From Streptomyces specialis (lineage in GTDB: Bacteria; Actinomycetota; Actinomycetes; Streptomycetales; Streptomycetaceae), in NCBI RefSeq assembly GCF_001493375.1, contig NZ_LN929896.1, forward strand, positions 400,299 through 464,298: 64,000 nt of DNA, read 5' to 3'. The notes beneath the pieces were generated by a model. That model made no database searches. It was given only the letters and a program-made list of their open reading frames with translations, and was not told the DNA's origin. Both the position numbers and the translations under genes were made by a program. Below, in pieces: positions 1 through 9,079 of this stretch. Every line of letters starts with the position of its first letter. The stretch's first letter is position 1.

Positions 1-1198
1 CGTGAACGGGCATCAGGTTCTTCGGCTGGCAGATGTTGTAGAAGTACAGCAGCTCACCGGCCGAGGCGTGGCCCGAGACGTGGACGCGCGCGTTGCCCTT
101 GTGGACGACGTTGGCGCCCCAGCGGGTCAGGCCGTTGATCACGCGGTAGACCGCGTTCTCGTTGCCCGGGATCAGGGACGAGGCGAGGATCACCGTGTCC
201 CCCTCCACGATCCGGATCTGGTGGTCGCGGTTGGCCATTCTCGACAGCGCCGCCATGGGCTCGCCCTGGGAGCCGGTGCAGACGAGGACGACCTGATGGT
301 CCGCCAGGTCGTCGAGGGCCTTGACGTCGACCACCAGCCCGGCCGGGACCCGCAGATAGCCGAGGTCCCGGGCGATGCCCATGTTCCGGACCATCGAGCG
401 GCCGACGAAGGCGATCCTGCGGCCGTGCTCGTGGGCCGCGTCCACGATCTGCTGGATGCGGTGCACGTGGCTGGCGAAGCTGGCCACGATGATGCGCTTC
501 TCGGCGCGCGCGAAGACCTGGCGCAGCACGCCGGAGATCTCGCGCTCCGGCGAGACGAAGCCCGGCACCTCGGCGTTGGTGGAGTCGGACAGCAGCAGGT
601 CGATGCCCTCCTCGCCGAGCCGGGCGAAGGCCCGCAGGTCGGTGAGGCGGCCGTCCAGCGGGAGCTGGTCCATCTTGAAGTCGCCGGTGTGCACGGCCAT
701 GCCGGCCGGGGTGCGGATGGCGACGGCGAGCGCGTCGGGGATGGAGTGGTTGACCGCGACGAACTCGCAGTCGAACGGGCCGATCCGCTCGCGGTGTCCT
801 TCCTTGACCTCCAGGGTGTAGGGCCGGATGCGGTGCTCCTGGAGCTTCGCCTCCAGCAGCGCGAGCGTGAGCTTGGACCCGATCAGGGGGATGTCCGGCT
901 TCTCGCGCAGGAGGAACGGCACGCCACCGATGTGGTCCTCGTGCCCGTGGGTGAGCACGATGCCGTCGATGTCGTCGAGGCGGTTCTTGATGGAGCTGAA
1001 GTCCGGGAGGATGAGGTCGATCCCGGGTTGCTCCTGCTCGGGGAAGAGCACGCCGCAGTCGACGATGAGCAGCCTGCCGCCGTATTCGAAGACGGTCATG
1101 TTGCGGCCGATCTCGCCGAGCCCGCCGAGCGGGGTAACGCGTAGGCCACCCTCTGGAAGCTTCGGCGGCGGGCCGAGTTCTGGGTGCGGATGACTCAA
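1..1198 (-). CDS. rnj: Ribonuclease J (3' end beyond window)
   Basis: A metallo-beta-lactamase-fold RNase that processes and degrades mRNA and rRNA by endo- and 5'-exonucleolytic cleavage. 399 codons are visible and the C-terminus runs off the left edge. The start is TTG at 1198, giving MSHPHPELGPPPKLPEGG, the usual Streptomyces N-terminus. The zinc-binding HxHxDH motif (HGHEDH) is at residues 84-89. The beta-CASP part follows, with the stretches VLVCTGSQGEPMAALSRM and VHVSGHASAGELLYFYNIC. The gene follows dapA in the same direction; a 12-bp-stem hairpin separates them. Identity is clear; only the end is missing. Confidence 0.95.
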   Translation of the reverse strand, partial: MSHPHPELGPPPKLPEGGLRVTPLGGLGEIGRNMTVFEYGGRLLIVDCGVLFPEQEQPGIDLILPDFSSIKNRLDDIDGIVLTHGHEDHIGGVPFLLREKPDIPLIGSKLTLALLEAKLQEHRIRPYTLEVKEGHRERIGPFDCEFVAVNHSIPDALAVAIRTPAGMAVHTGDFKMDQLPLDGRLTDLRAFARLGEEGIDLLLSDSTNAEVPGFVSPEREISGVLRQVFARAEKRIIVASFASHVHRIQQIVDAAHEHGRRIAFVGRSMVRNMGIARDLGYLRVPAGLVVDVKALDDLADHQVVLVCTGSQGEPMAALSRMANRDHQIRIVEGDTVILASSLIPGNENAVYRVINGLTRWGANVVHKGNARVHVSGHASAGELLYFYNICQPKNLMPVH

Positions 1199-1212
1199 GA
1201 GACTCTCCTGAC

Positions 1213-1252
1213 CACGCGCGCCACACGCCCGGGCGGGCACGTGGCGCGCGTG
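1213..1252 (-). terminator. Hairpin between dapA and rnj
   Basis: A perfect 12-bp inverted repeat (CACGCGCGCCAC at 1213-1224, GTGGCGCGCGTG at 1241-1252) with a 16-nt loop lies between the dapA stop and the rnj start. It has no U-tract, as is usual for actinobacterial terminators. It could terminate or attenuate dapA transcripts, or be a processing site ahead of rnj. Confidence 0.55.
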
Positions 1253-1324
1253 ACTGTGTGCACTGGTCGTATTCAGTTATCACCCTGGGCGCGGCGATGC
1301 GCGTCCCGGGCAACGTCTGTGTTG

Positions 1325-2233
1325 TCAGATCTGTACCCCACCGGCGGTGAGATCCCGCTTGAGTTGATCGGTCTCCTCGTCGGTGAGACCGATCAGGGGA
1401 AGCCGGAGGGGGCCGCCGGGAAGGCCCAGGAAGCCGAGGGCGGCCTTGGAGGTGATCACGCCCTGGGTCCGGAACATCCCGGTGAAGACCGGGAGCAGCT
1501 TCTGGTGGATCTCGGTGGCCTTGGCCACGTCACCGCCGGTGTGGGCGTCCACGAGCGCGCGCAGCTCGGGCGTGACCACATGGCCCACGACGGAGACGAA
1601 GCCCACCGCGCCGACGGACAGCAGGGGCAGGTTGAGCATGTCGTCGCCCGAGTACCAGGCGAGACCGGTGGTCGCGATGGCCCAGCTCGCCCGGCCCAGG
1701 TCGCCCTTGGCGTCCTTGTTGGCGACGATGCGCGGGTGAGCTGCCAGGCGGACCATGGTCTCCGTGTTGATCGGCACTCCGCTGCGGCCCGGGATGTCGT
1801 AGAGCATCACCGGGAGGTCGCTCGCGTCGGCGATGGCGGTGAAGTGCTGGTACAGGCCCTCCTGCGGCGGCTTGTTGTAGTACGGCGTGACGGTCAGCAG
1901 GCCGTGGGCACCGGCCGCCTGGGCGGCGCGTGCCAGCTCCACGCTGTGCCTGGTGTCGTTGGTGCCGACGCCCGCGACGATGTGGGCCCGGTCGCCCACG
2001 GCCTCCACCACGGCGCTGATCAGCCGGGATTTCTCCGCGTCACTCGTCGTCGGGGACTCGCCGGTGGTGCCGTTGACGACCAGGCCGTCATTGCCGGCGT
2101 CCACCAGGTGCGCGGCGAGCCGCTGCGCGCCGTCGAGGTCGAGCGATCCGTCCGCCGTGAATGGCGTGACCATGGCGGTCAGGACCCGTCCGAAGGGGGT
2201 CTGCGGTGTGGAGGTCGGAGCCATGGGTTCCAC
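1325..2233 (-). CDS. dapA: 4-hydroxy-tetrahydrodipicolinate synthase
   Basis: Condenses pyruvate with aspartate semialdehyde at the entry to the diaminopimelate/lysine pathway, supplying the peptidoglycan cross-link. 302 residues, the usual family length. Family features visible are the GTTGES segment, the VTPYYNKPPQ tyrosine motif, YDIPGRSG, and NKDAKGD carrying the Schiff-base lysine. A GTG at 2233 gives this length; an ATG three codons later (2224, MAPTSTPQTPFG) is an equally good start and matches the common streptomycete N-terminus. A well-formed promoter inside a palindrome lies about 100 nt upstream. dapB is nearby on the same strand, but thyX and two small genes lie between. Confidence 0.95.
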   Translation of the reverse strand: MEPMAPTSTPQTPFGRVLTAMVTPFTADGSLDLDGAQRLAAHLVDAGNDGLVVNGTTGESPTTSDAEKSRLISAVVEAVGDRAHIVAGVGTNDTRHSVELARAAQAAGAHGLLTVTPYYNKPPQEGLYQHFTAIADASDLPVMLYDIPGRSGVPINTETMVRLAAHPRIVANKDAKGDLGRASWAIATTGLAWYSGDDMLNLPLLSVGAVGFVSVVGHVVTPELRALVDAHTGGDVAKATEIHQKLLPVFTGMFRTQGVITSKAALGFLGLPGGPLRLPLIGLTDEETDQLKRDLTAGGVQI

Positions 2234-2326
2234 GCTACTCGCAGCTCAGCGGCTCTGGGGCCATCGGGGCGGGCAACCTGTGGATCCCGGCACTGCCTGC
2301 TCGGGGGTTCAGACAGCGCCGGGTCC

Positions 2327-2347
2327 GTTCATTCACCCTAAATGAAC
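2327..2347. promoter_or_regulatory. Palindromic putative operator over dapA -10
   Basis: Arms GTTCATT (2327-2333) and AATGAAC (2341-2347) form a perfect 7-bp dyad with a 7-bp spacer that contains most of the -10 hexamer. Position and symmetry suggest a repressor operator. The regulator is not known from this window. Confidence 0.45.
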
Positions 2348-2364
2348 TTCGCTAAATGTCGCAA
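2335..2364 (-). promoter_or_regulatory. dapA promoter
   Basis: Reading leftward, -35 TTGCGA (2359-2364) and -10 TAGGGT (2335-2340) are separated by exactly 18 bp. This fits the main vegetative sigma factor of Streptomyces and would start transcription roughly 90-100 nt before dapA. The -10 sits in the centre of a palindrome (separate entry). Confidence 0.6.
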
Positions 2365-2406
2365 TACGGACACTTCGGGCACCCCGGGGGCACGCATGCG
2401 TGACTC

Positions 2407-3129
2407 CTACGGCGCGACACGGCCGTTCGCGTTGAACGCGGCGTGCGTCAGCGGCATCAGACGGGCCCACTCGGCCTCCATCCGCTCGCCCACCATCTCG
2501 ATCTCGCGCTGCGGGAACGAGGGCACCGCGGCCCGCTCGTCCTGGGTGCGCAGTCCGAGGAAGTGCATGAGCGACCGGGCGTTGCACGTGGCGTACATCG
2601 ACGAGTACAGGCCGACCGGCAGCACCGCCCGGGCGACCTCCCTGGCCACGCCGGCGGCGAGCATCTTCTGATACGCCTCGTACGCCTGCCGGTAGGAGTC
2701 CTCCATGACCTTGCCGACCACCGCGTGCTGCTCGTGGGTGCCGGGCACGAAGTCATACTTCCCGGGGCGGCCCCGCTGGACCAGCCTGCGGTCCCCGCCG
2801 GGCACGTAGAACACCGGGCCCAGCTCCCGGTACCGCCCGCTCTCCTCGTTGTACGACCAGCCGACGCGGTGCCGGTGGAACTCGCGGAACACAAAGATCG
2901 GGGCGCTGACGAGGAACGTCATCGAGTTGTGCTCGAACGGGCTGCCGTGCCGGTCGCGCATCAGGTAGTTGATCAGGCCCTTCGAACGCTCCGGGTCCCG
3001 GCCGATCTCCTCGAGGGACTGCTCCCCCGCCGTGGACACGCGGGCCGCCCACAGCACGTCGGTGTCGGACGCGCTGTGCTTGACCAGCTCGACGGTCACG
3101 TCGCTGCGGAAACTGGGGGTGTCGGTCAC
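2407..3129 (-). CDS. thyX: Flavin-dependent thymidylate synthase
   Basis: Makes dTMP from dUMP using FAD/NADPH and methylene-tetrahydrofolate, the alternative to ThyA. The signature RHRX7-8S is present as R86-H87-R88 ... S97 (RHRVGWSYNEES). The start is GTG at 3129 (VTDTPSFRSD) with AAGGA about 10 nt upstream; a longer open frame to 3219 lacks a ribosome site and family similarity. 240 residues, normal for the family. It lies upstream of dapA on the same strand, with dapA having its own promoter between them. Confidence 0.95.
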   Translation of the reverse strand: MTDTPSFRSDVTVELVKHSASDTDVLWAARVSTAGEQSLEEIGRDPERSKGLINYLMRDRHGSPFEHNSMTFLVSAPIFVFREFHRHRVGWSYNEESGRYRELGPVFYVPGGDRRLVQRGRPGKYDFVPGTHEQHAVVGKVMEDSYRQAYEAYQKMLAAGVAREVARAVLPVGLYSSMYATCNARSLMHFLGLRTQDERAAVPSFPQREIEMVGERMEAEWARLMPLTHAAFNANGRVAP

Positions 3130-3308
3130 CGTCGGATCCTTCCGTGTGGAACGCGGCTCAGCGTACGGGCAGGCATCGGGGAAGCCCCACCCGGCCCGGA
3201 GACGGCGGGTCCGGGGCAAACCCGGGGTAAAAGGGACCCCTCCGGACGGAGCCGGATTCTTCCCCTGATAAATTCGTATGAGGTCACTTCAGGGGGAGGA
3301 ACACTCGC

Positions 3309-3506
3309 ATGGCGTACGACGACGGCTTCGCCGGTGACATCACCCCGCCGCGCCGTCGGCCCTCCACGGGCGCGGTTCTCGGCGGCGCTCTGGTCGCCCT
3401 TGTCCTGATATGCGGGCTCATAGGGGCCGTGCTGCTGGCGCGGCCCGCGCTCGATGTCGAACATCAGTCGGTTCCCGACGCTCCCGAGGCGGCGGAAGGC
3501 CACTGA
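3309..3506 (+). CDS. Small single-pass membrane protein
   Basis: 65 residues, ATG with AGGGGGAGGA 8 nt upstream. A Pro/Arg-rich cytoplasmic-looking N-terminus (PPRRRP) is followed by one hydrophobic segment at about residues 21-43 and a short acidic tail. It is divergent from thyX. No known family is recognised; genomic position and a clean ribosome site make it a likely real gene of unknown role. Confidence 0.75.
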   Translation: MAYDDGFAGDITPPRRRPSTGAVLGGALVALVLICGLIGAVLLARPALDVEHQSVPDAPEAAEGH

Positions 3507-3577
3507 AGCGCGGTAGCCTCACCGTTCACAGCACCACCCCCACGTGATGTCTCTGTGAATGCGAACGAGGATCAGCC

Positions 3578-4135
3578 GTGCCCCTGCGCTTTCTCGCGGC
3601 CGACGACGACTCCGCCGCCACTGTGCCGGACGAGCCGCTGCCGCACGTGGATCAGGACCACTGGCGCCGCCCCTACCGGCCCGGCCCCTGGCGTGTGGCC
3701 CTCGCCGCGCTGACGCTCCTGATCGCCGCTTACATGCTGCTCTCCGCCATGATCATCATCATGGCGGGCTCGCCCACCGGCGCCACCGCCACCGGCCTCG
3801 CCGCCACCGCGGCCATCGCCTTCGCGCTGCGGCTGCTGCGCATCGGCATCTGGGTCAGCCCGCACGGCCTGCGCCGCGTGGGGCTGCTCGCCACGACGAC
3901 GCTGCCGTGGCGCGACATCGGCCGTGTCTCCACCGTGCAGCAACCGGTGAAGTGGCTCGGGCTGCCGCGCGGTGTGCAGGGCCAGGCCCTCCAGATCGAA
4001 CGGCGTCACGGCGAGCCGCTGCGCACGCTGCTGACCGACCACAACGCCGACTTCCTGTCGCGCCCCGAGGCGTTCGACCGCGCCGCCGACGTGCTGGAGG
4101 CGTGGGCCGCCGAGAACCGCGCCGAGCCCCGCTGA
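3578..4135 (+). CDS. PH-domain-like membrane protein
   Basis: 185 residues from GTG 3578. Two adjacent transmembrane segments (about residues 37-60 and 65-85) precede a C-terminal soluble part with the pattern LRRVGLLATTTLPWRDI, typical of bacterial PH-like (bPH2, YdbS/YdbT-type) domains. Probably membrane-anchored; function unknown. It lies 71 nt after the 65-residue membrane protein and runs toward the next gene. Confidence 0.8.
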   Translation: MPLRFLAADDDSAATVPDEPLPHVDQDHWRRPYRPGPWRVALAALTLLIAAYMLLSAMIIIMAGSPTGATATGLAATAAIAFALRLLRIGIWVSPHGLRRVGLLATTTLPWRDIGRVSTVQQPVKWLGLPRGVQGQALQIERRHGEPLRTLLTDHNADFLSRPEAFDRAADVLEAWAAENRAEPR

Positions 4136-4161
4136 CCTCCGCGGCCGGCGTGGCGGCGGCG

Positions 4162-4620
4162 CTACGTCCCGGCGCGCGTCGAGCGGCCGGCGCGCAGCGC
4201 GATCGCGTGCTGCATCGCCTTCCGCGCGCGCGGCGTGTCCCGCGCGTCGTGGTAGGCGACGGCGAGCCGGAACCAGCAGCGCCAGTCCCCCGGGCTCGCC
4301 TCGGCCTCCGCCCGCCGCCGTTCGAACACCGCGTCGGCCGAGGCCCGGTCCACGCGACCGCTGGGCGTGCGCGCCAGCTCGTCCACCGGGAGCCCGCCCT
4401 CGGCGTCCAGCTCCCTCGCGAGCCGGTTGGCGTCCCGCACGAACCGCGCGCTGCGCCACAGGAACCACCCGCCGAGCAGCGGCAGGACCAGCACCGCCGC
4501 GCCCAGCGGCACGGTCACCCAGGTGCCCTCCAGGATCAGCACCACCCCGCGGTGGCCGAGCAGCCCGGCGTACACCAGCAGGGCCGCGCACAGCGCCACG
4601 TAACCCACCTTGGCGCGCAC
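4162..4620 (-). CDS. Membrane protein with TPR-like tail
   Basis: 152 residues from GTG 4620, which begins 3 nt after the dapB stop codon, so it is probably translated from the dapB message. Two N-terminal transmembrane segments (about 5-25 and 32-55) precede a charged helical region and one TPR-like helix pair (WRCWFRLAVAYHDARDTPRARKAMQHAIAL). A conserved companion of dapB in streptomycetes; role unknown. Confidence 0.8.
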   Translation of the reverse strand: MRAKVGYVALCAALLVYAGLLGHRGVVLILEGTWVTVPLGAAVLVLPLLGGWFLWRSARFVRDANRLARELDAEGGLPVDELARTPSGRVDRASADAVFERRRAEAEASPGDWRCWFRLAVAYHDARDTPRARKAMQHAIALRAGRSTRAGT

Positions 4621-4622
4621 GG

Positions 4623-5378
4623 CTAGCCGTCCAGCTCCATGAAGTGCTCCAGGCCGAAGGTCAGGCCAGGGGCGCCGGAGATCCGCCGGATGCCGAGCAG
4701 GACGCCCGGCATGAACGAGCCGCGGTTCATCGAGTCGTGGCGGATGGTGAAGATCTCGCCCTCGTCGCCGAACAGCACCTCCTGGTGCGCGATCAGCCCG
4801 CGCAGGCGGACGGCGTGCACCGGCACCCCGTCCACGTCCGCGCCGCGCGCGCCCTCCAGCGCCGTGCTCGTGGCGTCCGGCTGCGCGCCGAGGCCGGCGG
4901 CGCCGCGGGCCCCGGCGATGAGCTGGGCGGTGCGCACGGCGGTGCCGCTGGGCGCGTCCGCCTTGTTGGGGTGGTGCAGCTCGACGATCTCCACCGATTC
5001 GAAGAACCGGGCGGCCTGCTGCGCGAACCGCATCGTCAGCACGGCGCCGATGCCGAAGTTCGGCGCGATCAGCACCCCGGTCGCCGGGGAACCGGCCAGC
5101 CAGCCCCGGAGGGTGGCGAGCCGGTCCTCCGTCCAGCCGGTGGTGCCCACGACGCCGTGGATGCCGTTGCGGACGCAGAACTCCAGGTTGTCCATCACCG
5201 ACTCGGGCCGGGTCAGCTCGACGGCGACCTGGGCACCGGCCTCGGTCAGCGTCTCCAGCTTGTCGCCGCGGCCCAGCGCGGCGACCAGCTCCATGTCGGG
5301 CGCCTCCGTCACGGCCCGGACGGCCTCGGAACCCATCCGTCCGCGGGCGCCGATGACGGCCACGCGCAGCTTGCTCAT
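4623..5378 (-). CDS. dapB: 4-hydroxy-tetrahydrodipicolinate reductase
   Basis: Reduces the DapA product with NAD(P)H in diaminopimelate/lysine synthesis. 251 residues. The N-terminal Rossmann motif is VIGARGRMG (residues 8-16). The substrate-binding, catalytic motif appears as ELHHPNKADAPSGTA, close to the family consensus E-x-H-H-x-x-K-x-D-A-P-S-G-T-A. ATG 5378 has AAGGAG 5 nt upstream. Lies downstream of the M16 peptidase, same strand, 42 nt away. Confidence 0.96.
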   Translation of the reverse strand: MSKLRVAVIGARGRMGSEAVRAVTEAPDMELVAALGRGDKLETLTEAGAQVAVELTRPESVMDNLEFCVRNGIHGVVGTTGWTEDRLATLRGWLAGSPATGVLIAPNFGIGAVLTMRFAQQAARFFESVEIVELHHPNKADAPSGTAVRTAQLIAGARGAAGLGAQPDATSTALEGARGADVDGVPVHAVRLRGLIAHQEVLFGDEGEIFTIRHDSMNRGSFMPGVLLGIRRISGAPGLTFGLEHFMELDG

Positions 5379-5420
5379 CGCACTCCTTCTCGGTTCCCCC
5401 TCGGTCCCCCGGCCGGTCGG

Positions 5421-6803
5421 CTAGGCGACGGCGCCGGACAGGCGCGCGGTCTGCCGGTCGTTCAGCGGGCCGATGACGGACAGCGAGGGACGCTGTCCGA
5501 GCAGCTCGCGGGCGACGCTCCGGACATCGTCCGGGGTGACCTCGGTGATGCGCTCCAGCATCTCATCCACCGAGAGCTGGCTTCCCCAGCACACCTCGCT
5601 CTTGCCGAGCCGGTGCATCAGGGAGCCGGTGTCCTCCAGACCGAGCACGGTCGAACCGGCGAGCTGCCCGATCGCGCGGCGGACCTCGTCGTCCCCGAGG
5701 CCGTGCTCGGCGACGTCCGCGAGCTGGTCCCGGCAGATCTTCAGCACGTCGTCCAGCCGGTCGGGGCGGCAGCCGGCGTAGACGCCGAACAGGCCGCAGT
5801 CGGCGTAGCCGGAGGTGTGCGTGTAGATGCTGTAGGCCAGACCGCGCTTCTCGCGGACCTCCTGGAAGAGACGCGAACTCATGCCGCCGCCGAGGGCGGT
5901 GGACAGGACGCTCAGCGCCCAGCGGCGCTCGTCGTGGCGGGAGACGCCGGGCATGCCGAGCACGGCGTGCGCCTGCTCGGTGGGACGCCCGACGACGGCG
6001 ACCCGGCCGGCGGCCCTGATGGCGCGCTGTCCGGAGCGCGGGCCGACGGGCTCGGCGCCCGTGGCGGCGAGCGCGCCCGCCCGTTCGAACGCGGCGCCGA
6101 CCTGTTCCACGACGGCCGCGTGATCCACGTTCCCCGCGGCGGTGACGACCAGGCGCGCCGGCTCGTAGTGGCGCCGGTAGAAGCGGGCGATCCGGTCGCG
6201 GGTCAGCGCGTTGACCGTCGCCTCGGTGCCCAGCACGGGGCGGCCCAGCGGGCTGTCGCCGAGCAGGGTGTGGGCGAAGAGGTCGTGGACGCCGTCGCCG
6301 GGGTCGTCCTCGGTCATCGCGATCTCTTCGAGGATGACGCCGCGCTCGGCGTCCACGTCCTCGGCGGCGATCACCGAGCTGGTGAGCATGTCACAGACGA
6401 TGTCCACGGCAAGCGGCAGGTCGCTGTCGAGGACACGGGCGTAGTAGCAGGTGAACTCCTTGGTGGTGAAGGCGTTCATCTCGCCGCCGACCGCGTCGAC
6501 GGCCGAGGAGATCTCCAGGGCCGTACGCCGTTCGGTGCCCTTGAACAGCAGGTGTTCGAGGTAGTGGGTGGCGCCGTTGAGCGCCGGGGTCTCGTCGCGC
6601 GAGCCGACCCGGGCCCAGATGCCGAACGTGGCGGAGCGGACCGAGGGCACCGACTCGGTCAGGACGCGCAGGCCGCCGGGCAGGACGGTCCTGGCGACGG
6701 CGCCGGGACCGTTCTCGGCGCCACGCGGACGGGGCACGGCCCGCCCCACCTCGGTGGTGGGGCGGGCCGTGGCACGCGATGCCGTACGGGAGTGACGGAT
6801 CAC
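5421..6803 (-). CDS. M16 family zinc metallopeptidase
   Basis: 460-residue insulinase/processing-peptidase-type protein. The inverted zinc motif HxxEH is H80-Y-L-E83-H84 with the downstream glutamate region (ERGVILEEIAM). Both halves of the M16 fold are present (catalytic N-terminal domain and the R/Y-containing C-terminal domain with GGGMSSRLFQEVREKRGLAYSIY). The GTG start overlaps the pnp stop as GTGA (6800-6803), indicating translational coupling with PNPase, a conserved streptomycete arrangement. Substrate unknown. Confidence 0.93.
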   Translation of the reverse strand: MIRHSRTASRATARPTTEVGRAVPRPRGAENGPGAVARTVLPGGLRVLTESVPSVRSATFGIWARVGSRDETPALNGATHYLEHLLFKGTERRTALEISSAVDAVGGEMNAFTTKEFTCYYARVLDSDLPLAVDIVCDMLTSSVIAAEDVDAERGVILEEIAMTEDDPGDGVHDLFAHTLLGDSPLGRPVLGTEATVNALTRDRIARFYRRHYEPARLVVTAAGNVDHAAVVEQVGAAFERAGALAATGAEPVGPRSGQRAIRAAGRVAVVGRPTEQAHAVLGMPGVSRHDERRWALSVLSTALGGGMSSRLFQEVREKRGLAYSIYTHTSGYADCGLFGVYAGCRPDRLDDVLKICRDQLADVAEHGLGDDEVRRAIGQLAGSTVLGLEDTGSLMHRLGKSEVCWGSQLSVDEMLERITEVTPDDVRSVARELLGQRPSLSVIGPLNDRQTARLSGAVA

Positions 6804-9037
6804 TGGTCGGCGGCGTCCTTGTCGGTGTCGGCCGCGTCCTCGGCGCCGCCGTCGGCGGCCTCCTCCAGGACGGGGATCAGCGAGAGCTTCCCGCGCTGGT
6901 CGATCTCGGCGATCTCGACCTGGACCTTCTGGCCGACGCCGAGGACGTCCTCGACGTTCTCCACGCGCTTGCCGCCGGCCAGCTTGCGGATCTGCGAGAT
7001 GTGCAGCAGACCGTCCTTGCCGGGCAGCAGGGAGACGAACGCGCCGAAGGTGGTCGTCTTCACGACCGTGCCCAGGTACCGCTCGCCGACCTCGGGCATC
7101 GTCGGGTTGGCGATGCCGTTGATCGTGGCGCGGGCGGCCTCGGCGGAGGGACCGTCGGCGGCGCCGATGTAGATGGTGCCGTCGTCCTCGATGGTGATGT
7201 CGGCGCCGGTGTCCTCCTGGATCTGGTTGATCATCTTGCCCTTGGGGCCGATGACCTCGCCGATCTTGTCCACCGGGATCTTGACGGTGATGATCCGCGG
7301 GGCGTTCGGGGACATCTCGTCGGGGACGTCGATGGCCTCGCTCATCACGTCGAGGATGTGCAGCCGGGCGTCCCGGGCCTGCTTCAGCGCGGCGGCCAGC
7401 ACGGAGGCGGGGATGCCGTCGAGCTTGGTGTCGAGCTGGAGCGCGGTGACGAACTGGCGGGTGCCGGCGACCTTGAAGTCCATGTCGCCGAACGCGTCCT
7501 CGGCGCCCAGGATGTCGGTGAGGGTGACGTAGTGCGTCTCGCCCTCGATCTCCTGCGAGATCAGGCCCATCGCGATGCCGGCCACCGGCGCCCGCAGCGG
7601 GACACCCGCGTTCAGCAGCGACATGGTGGAGGCGCAGACCGAGCCCATCGACGTCGAGCCGTTGGAGCCGAGCGCCTCGGAGACCTGCCGGATCGCGTAG
7701 GGGAACTCCTCGCGGCTGGGCAGCACCGGGATCAGGGCCCGCTCGGCGAGCGCGCCGTGGCCGATCTCGCGGCGCTTGGGGGAACCGACGCGGCCGGTCT
7801 CACCCGTCGAGTAGGGCGGGAAGTTGTAGTTGTGCATGTACCGCTTGCGGGTCACCGGCGACAAGGTGTCGAGCTGCTGCTCCATCCGGAGCATGTTCAG
7901 CGTGGTGACGCCGAGGATCTGCGTCTCGCCTCGCTCGAACAGCGCCGAGCCGTGCACCCGCGGGATCGCCTCGACCTCGGCGGCCAGCGTGCGGATGTCG
8001 GTGACGCCACGGCCGTCGATGCGGACCTTGTCGCGGATGACGCGCTCGCGGACCAGCGCCTTGGTCAGCGACCGGTAGGCGGCGGAGATCTCCTTCTCGC
8101 GGCCCTCGAACTGGGGCAGCAGCTTCTCCGCGGCGACCGTCTTGACGCGGTCCAGCTCGGTCTCGCGCTCCTGCTTGCCGGCGATGGTCAGCGCCTGGGC
8201 CAGCTCGTCGCGGACGGCCGCCGACAGCGCCTCGTACACGTCGTCCTGGTAGTCCAGGAAGACCGGGAACTCACCGGTCGGCTTCGCGGCCTTGGCGGCG
8301 AGGTCGGACTGCGCCCGGCACAGGACCTTGATGAACGGCTTGGCGGCCTCCAGGCCCGCGGCGACGACCTCCTCGGTCGGGGCCTGGGCGCCGCCCTTGA
8401 TCAGCTCGATCGTCCTGTCGGTGGCCTCCGCCTCGACCATCATGATCGCGACGTCACCGTCCGGCAGGACGCGGCCGGCGACGACCATGTCGAAGACGGC
8501 CTCCTCCAGCTCCGAGTGGGTCGGGAACGCCACCCACTGGCCGCGGATCAGGGCCACGCGGGTGCCGCCGATGGGGCCGGAGAACGGCAGGCCGGCGAGC
8601 TGCGTGGAACAGGACGCGGCGTTGATGGCGACCACGTCGTAGAGGTGGTCGGGGTTGAGGGCCATGATCGTCTCGACGATCTGGATCTCGTTGCGCAGGC
8701 CCTTCTTGAACGAGGGGCGCAGCGGGCGGTCGATGAGGCGGCAGGTGAGGATGGCGTCCTCGGACGGGCGCCCCTCGCGCCGGAAGAAGGAGCCGGGGAT
8801 CTTCCCGGCGGCGTACATCCGCTCCTCGACGTCGACGGTGAGCGGGAAGAAGTCGAGCTGGTCCTTGGGGTTCTTGGACGCGGTGGGGGCCGACAGGACC
8901 ATCGTGTCGTCGTCCAGGTACGCGACGGCCGAGCCGGCCGCCTGCCGGGCGAGCCGGCCCGTCTCGAAGCGGATCGTGCGGGTGCCGAAAGCGCCGTTGT
9001 CGATCACGGCCTCGGCGTAGTGGGTCTCGTTCTCCAC
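6800..9037 (-). CDS. pnp: Polynucleotide phosphorylase
   Basis: 3'-5' phosphorolytic exoribonuclease and RNA 3'-polymerising enzyme; in Streptomyces it accounts for RNA tailing. 745 residues: two RNase PH domains (about 15-235 and 335-560) joined by an all-helical region, then a KH domain with the GPKG loop (IGEVIGPKGKMINQI) and a C-terminal S1 domain (GTVVKTTTFGAFVSLLPGKDGLLHISQI). The acidic tail is usual. GTG 9037 has GAGGAG about 12 nt upstream. It lies downstream of rpsO, the classic rpsO-pnp pair. Confidence 0.97.
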   Translation of the reverse strand: MENETHYAEAVIDNGAFGTRTIRFETGRLARQAAGSAVAYLDDDTMVLSAPTASKNPKDQLDFFPLTVDVEERMYAAGKIPGSFFRREGRPSEDAILTCRLIDRPLRPSFKKGLRNEIQIVETIMALNPDHLYDVVAINAASCSTQLAGLPFSGPIGGTRVALIRGQWVAFPTHSELEEAVFDMVVAGRVLPDGDVAIMMVEAEATDRTIELIKGGAQAPTEEVVAAGLEAAKPFIKVLCRAQSDLAAKAAKPTGEFPVFLDYQDDVYEALSAAVRDELAQALTIAGKQERETELDRVKTVAAEKLLPQFEGREKEISAAYRSLTKALVRERVIRDKVRIDGRGVTDIRTLAAEVEAIPRVHGSALFERGETQILGVTTLNMLRMEQQLDTLSPVTRKRYMHNYNFPPYSTGETGRVGSPKRREIGHGALAERALIPVLPSREEFPYAIRQVSEALGSNGSTSMGSVCASTMSLLNAGVPLRAPVAGIAMGLISQEIEGETHYVTLTDILGAEDAFGDMDFKVAGTRQFVTALQLDTKLDGIPASVLAAALKQARDARLHILDVMSEAIDVPDEMSPNAPRIITVKIPVDKIGEVIGPKGKMINQIQEDTGADITIEDDGTIYIGAADGPSAEAARATINGIANPTMPEVGERYLGTVVKTTTFGAFVSLLPGKDGLLHISQIRKLAGGKRVENVEDVLGVGQKVQVEIAEIDQRGKLSLIPVLEEAADGGAEDAADTDKDAADQ

Positions 9038-9060
9038 TGTGGAAATTCTCCTCTTCTGTG

Positions 9061-9079
9061 CCCCGCCGACTCGGCGGGG
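9061..9079 (-). promoter_or_regulatory. pnp 5'-UTR hairpin
   Basis: CCCCGCC (9061-9067) and GGCGGGG (9073-9079) form a 7-bp stem with a 5-nt loop just upstream of the pnp ribosome site. Hairpins in the rpsO-pnp spacer of Streptomyces are cut by RNase III; this one could be part of such a processing site. Confidence 0.4.
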
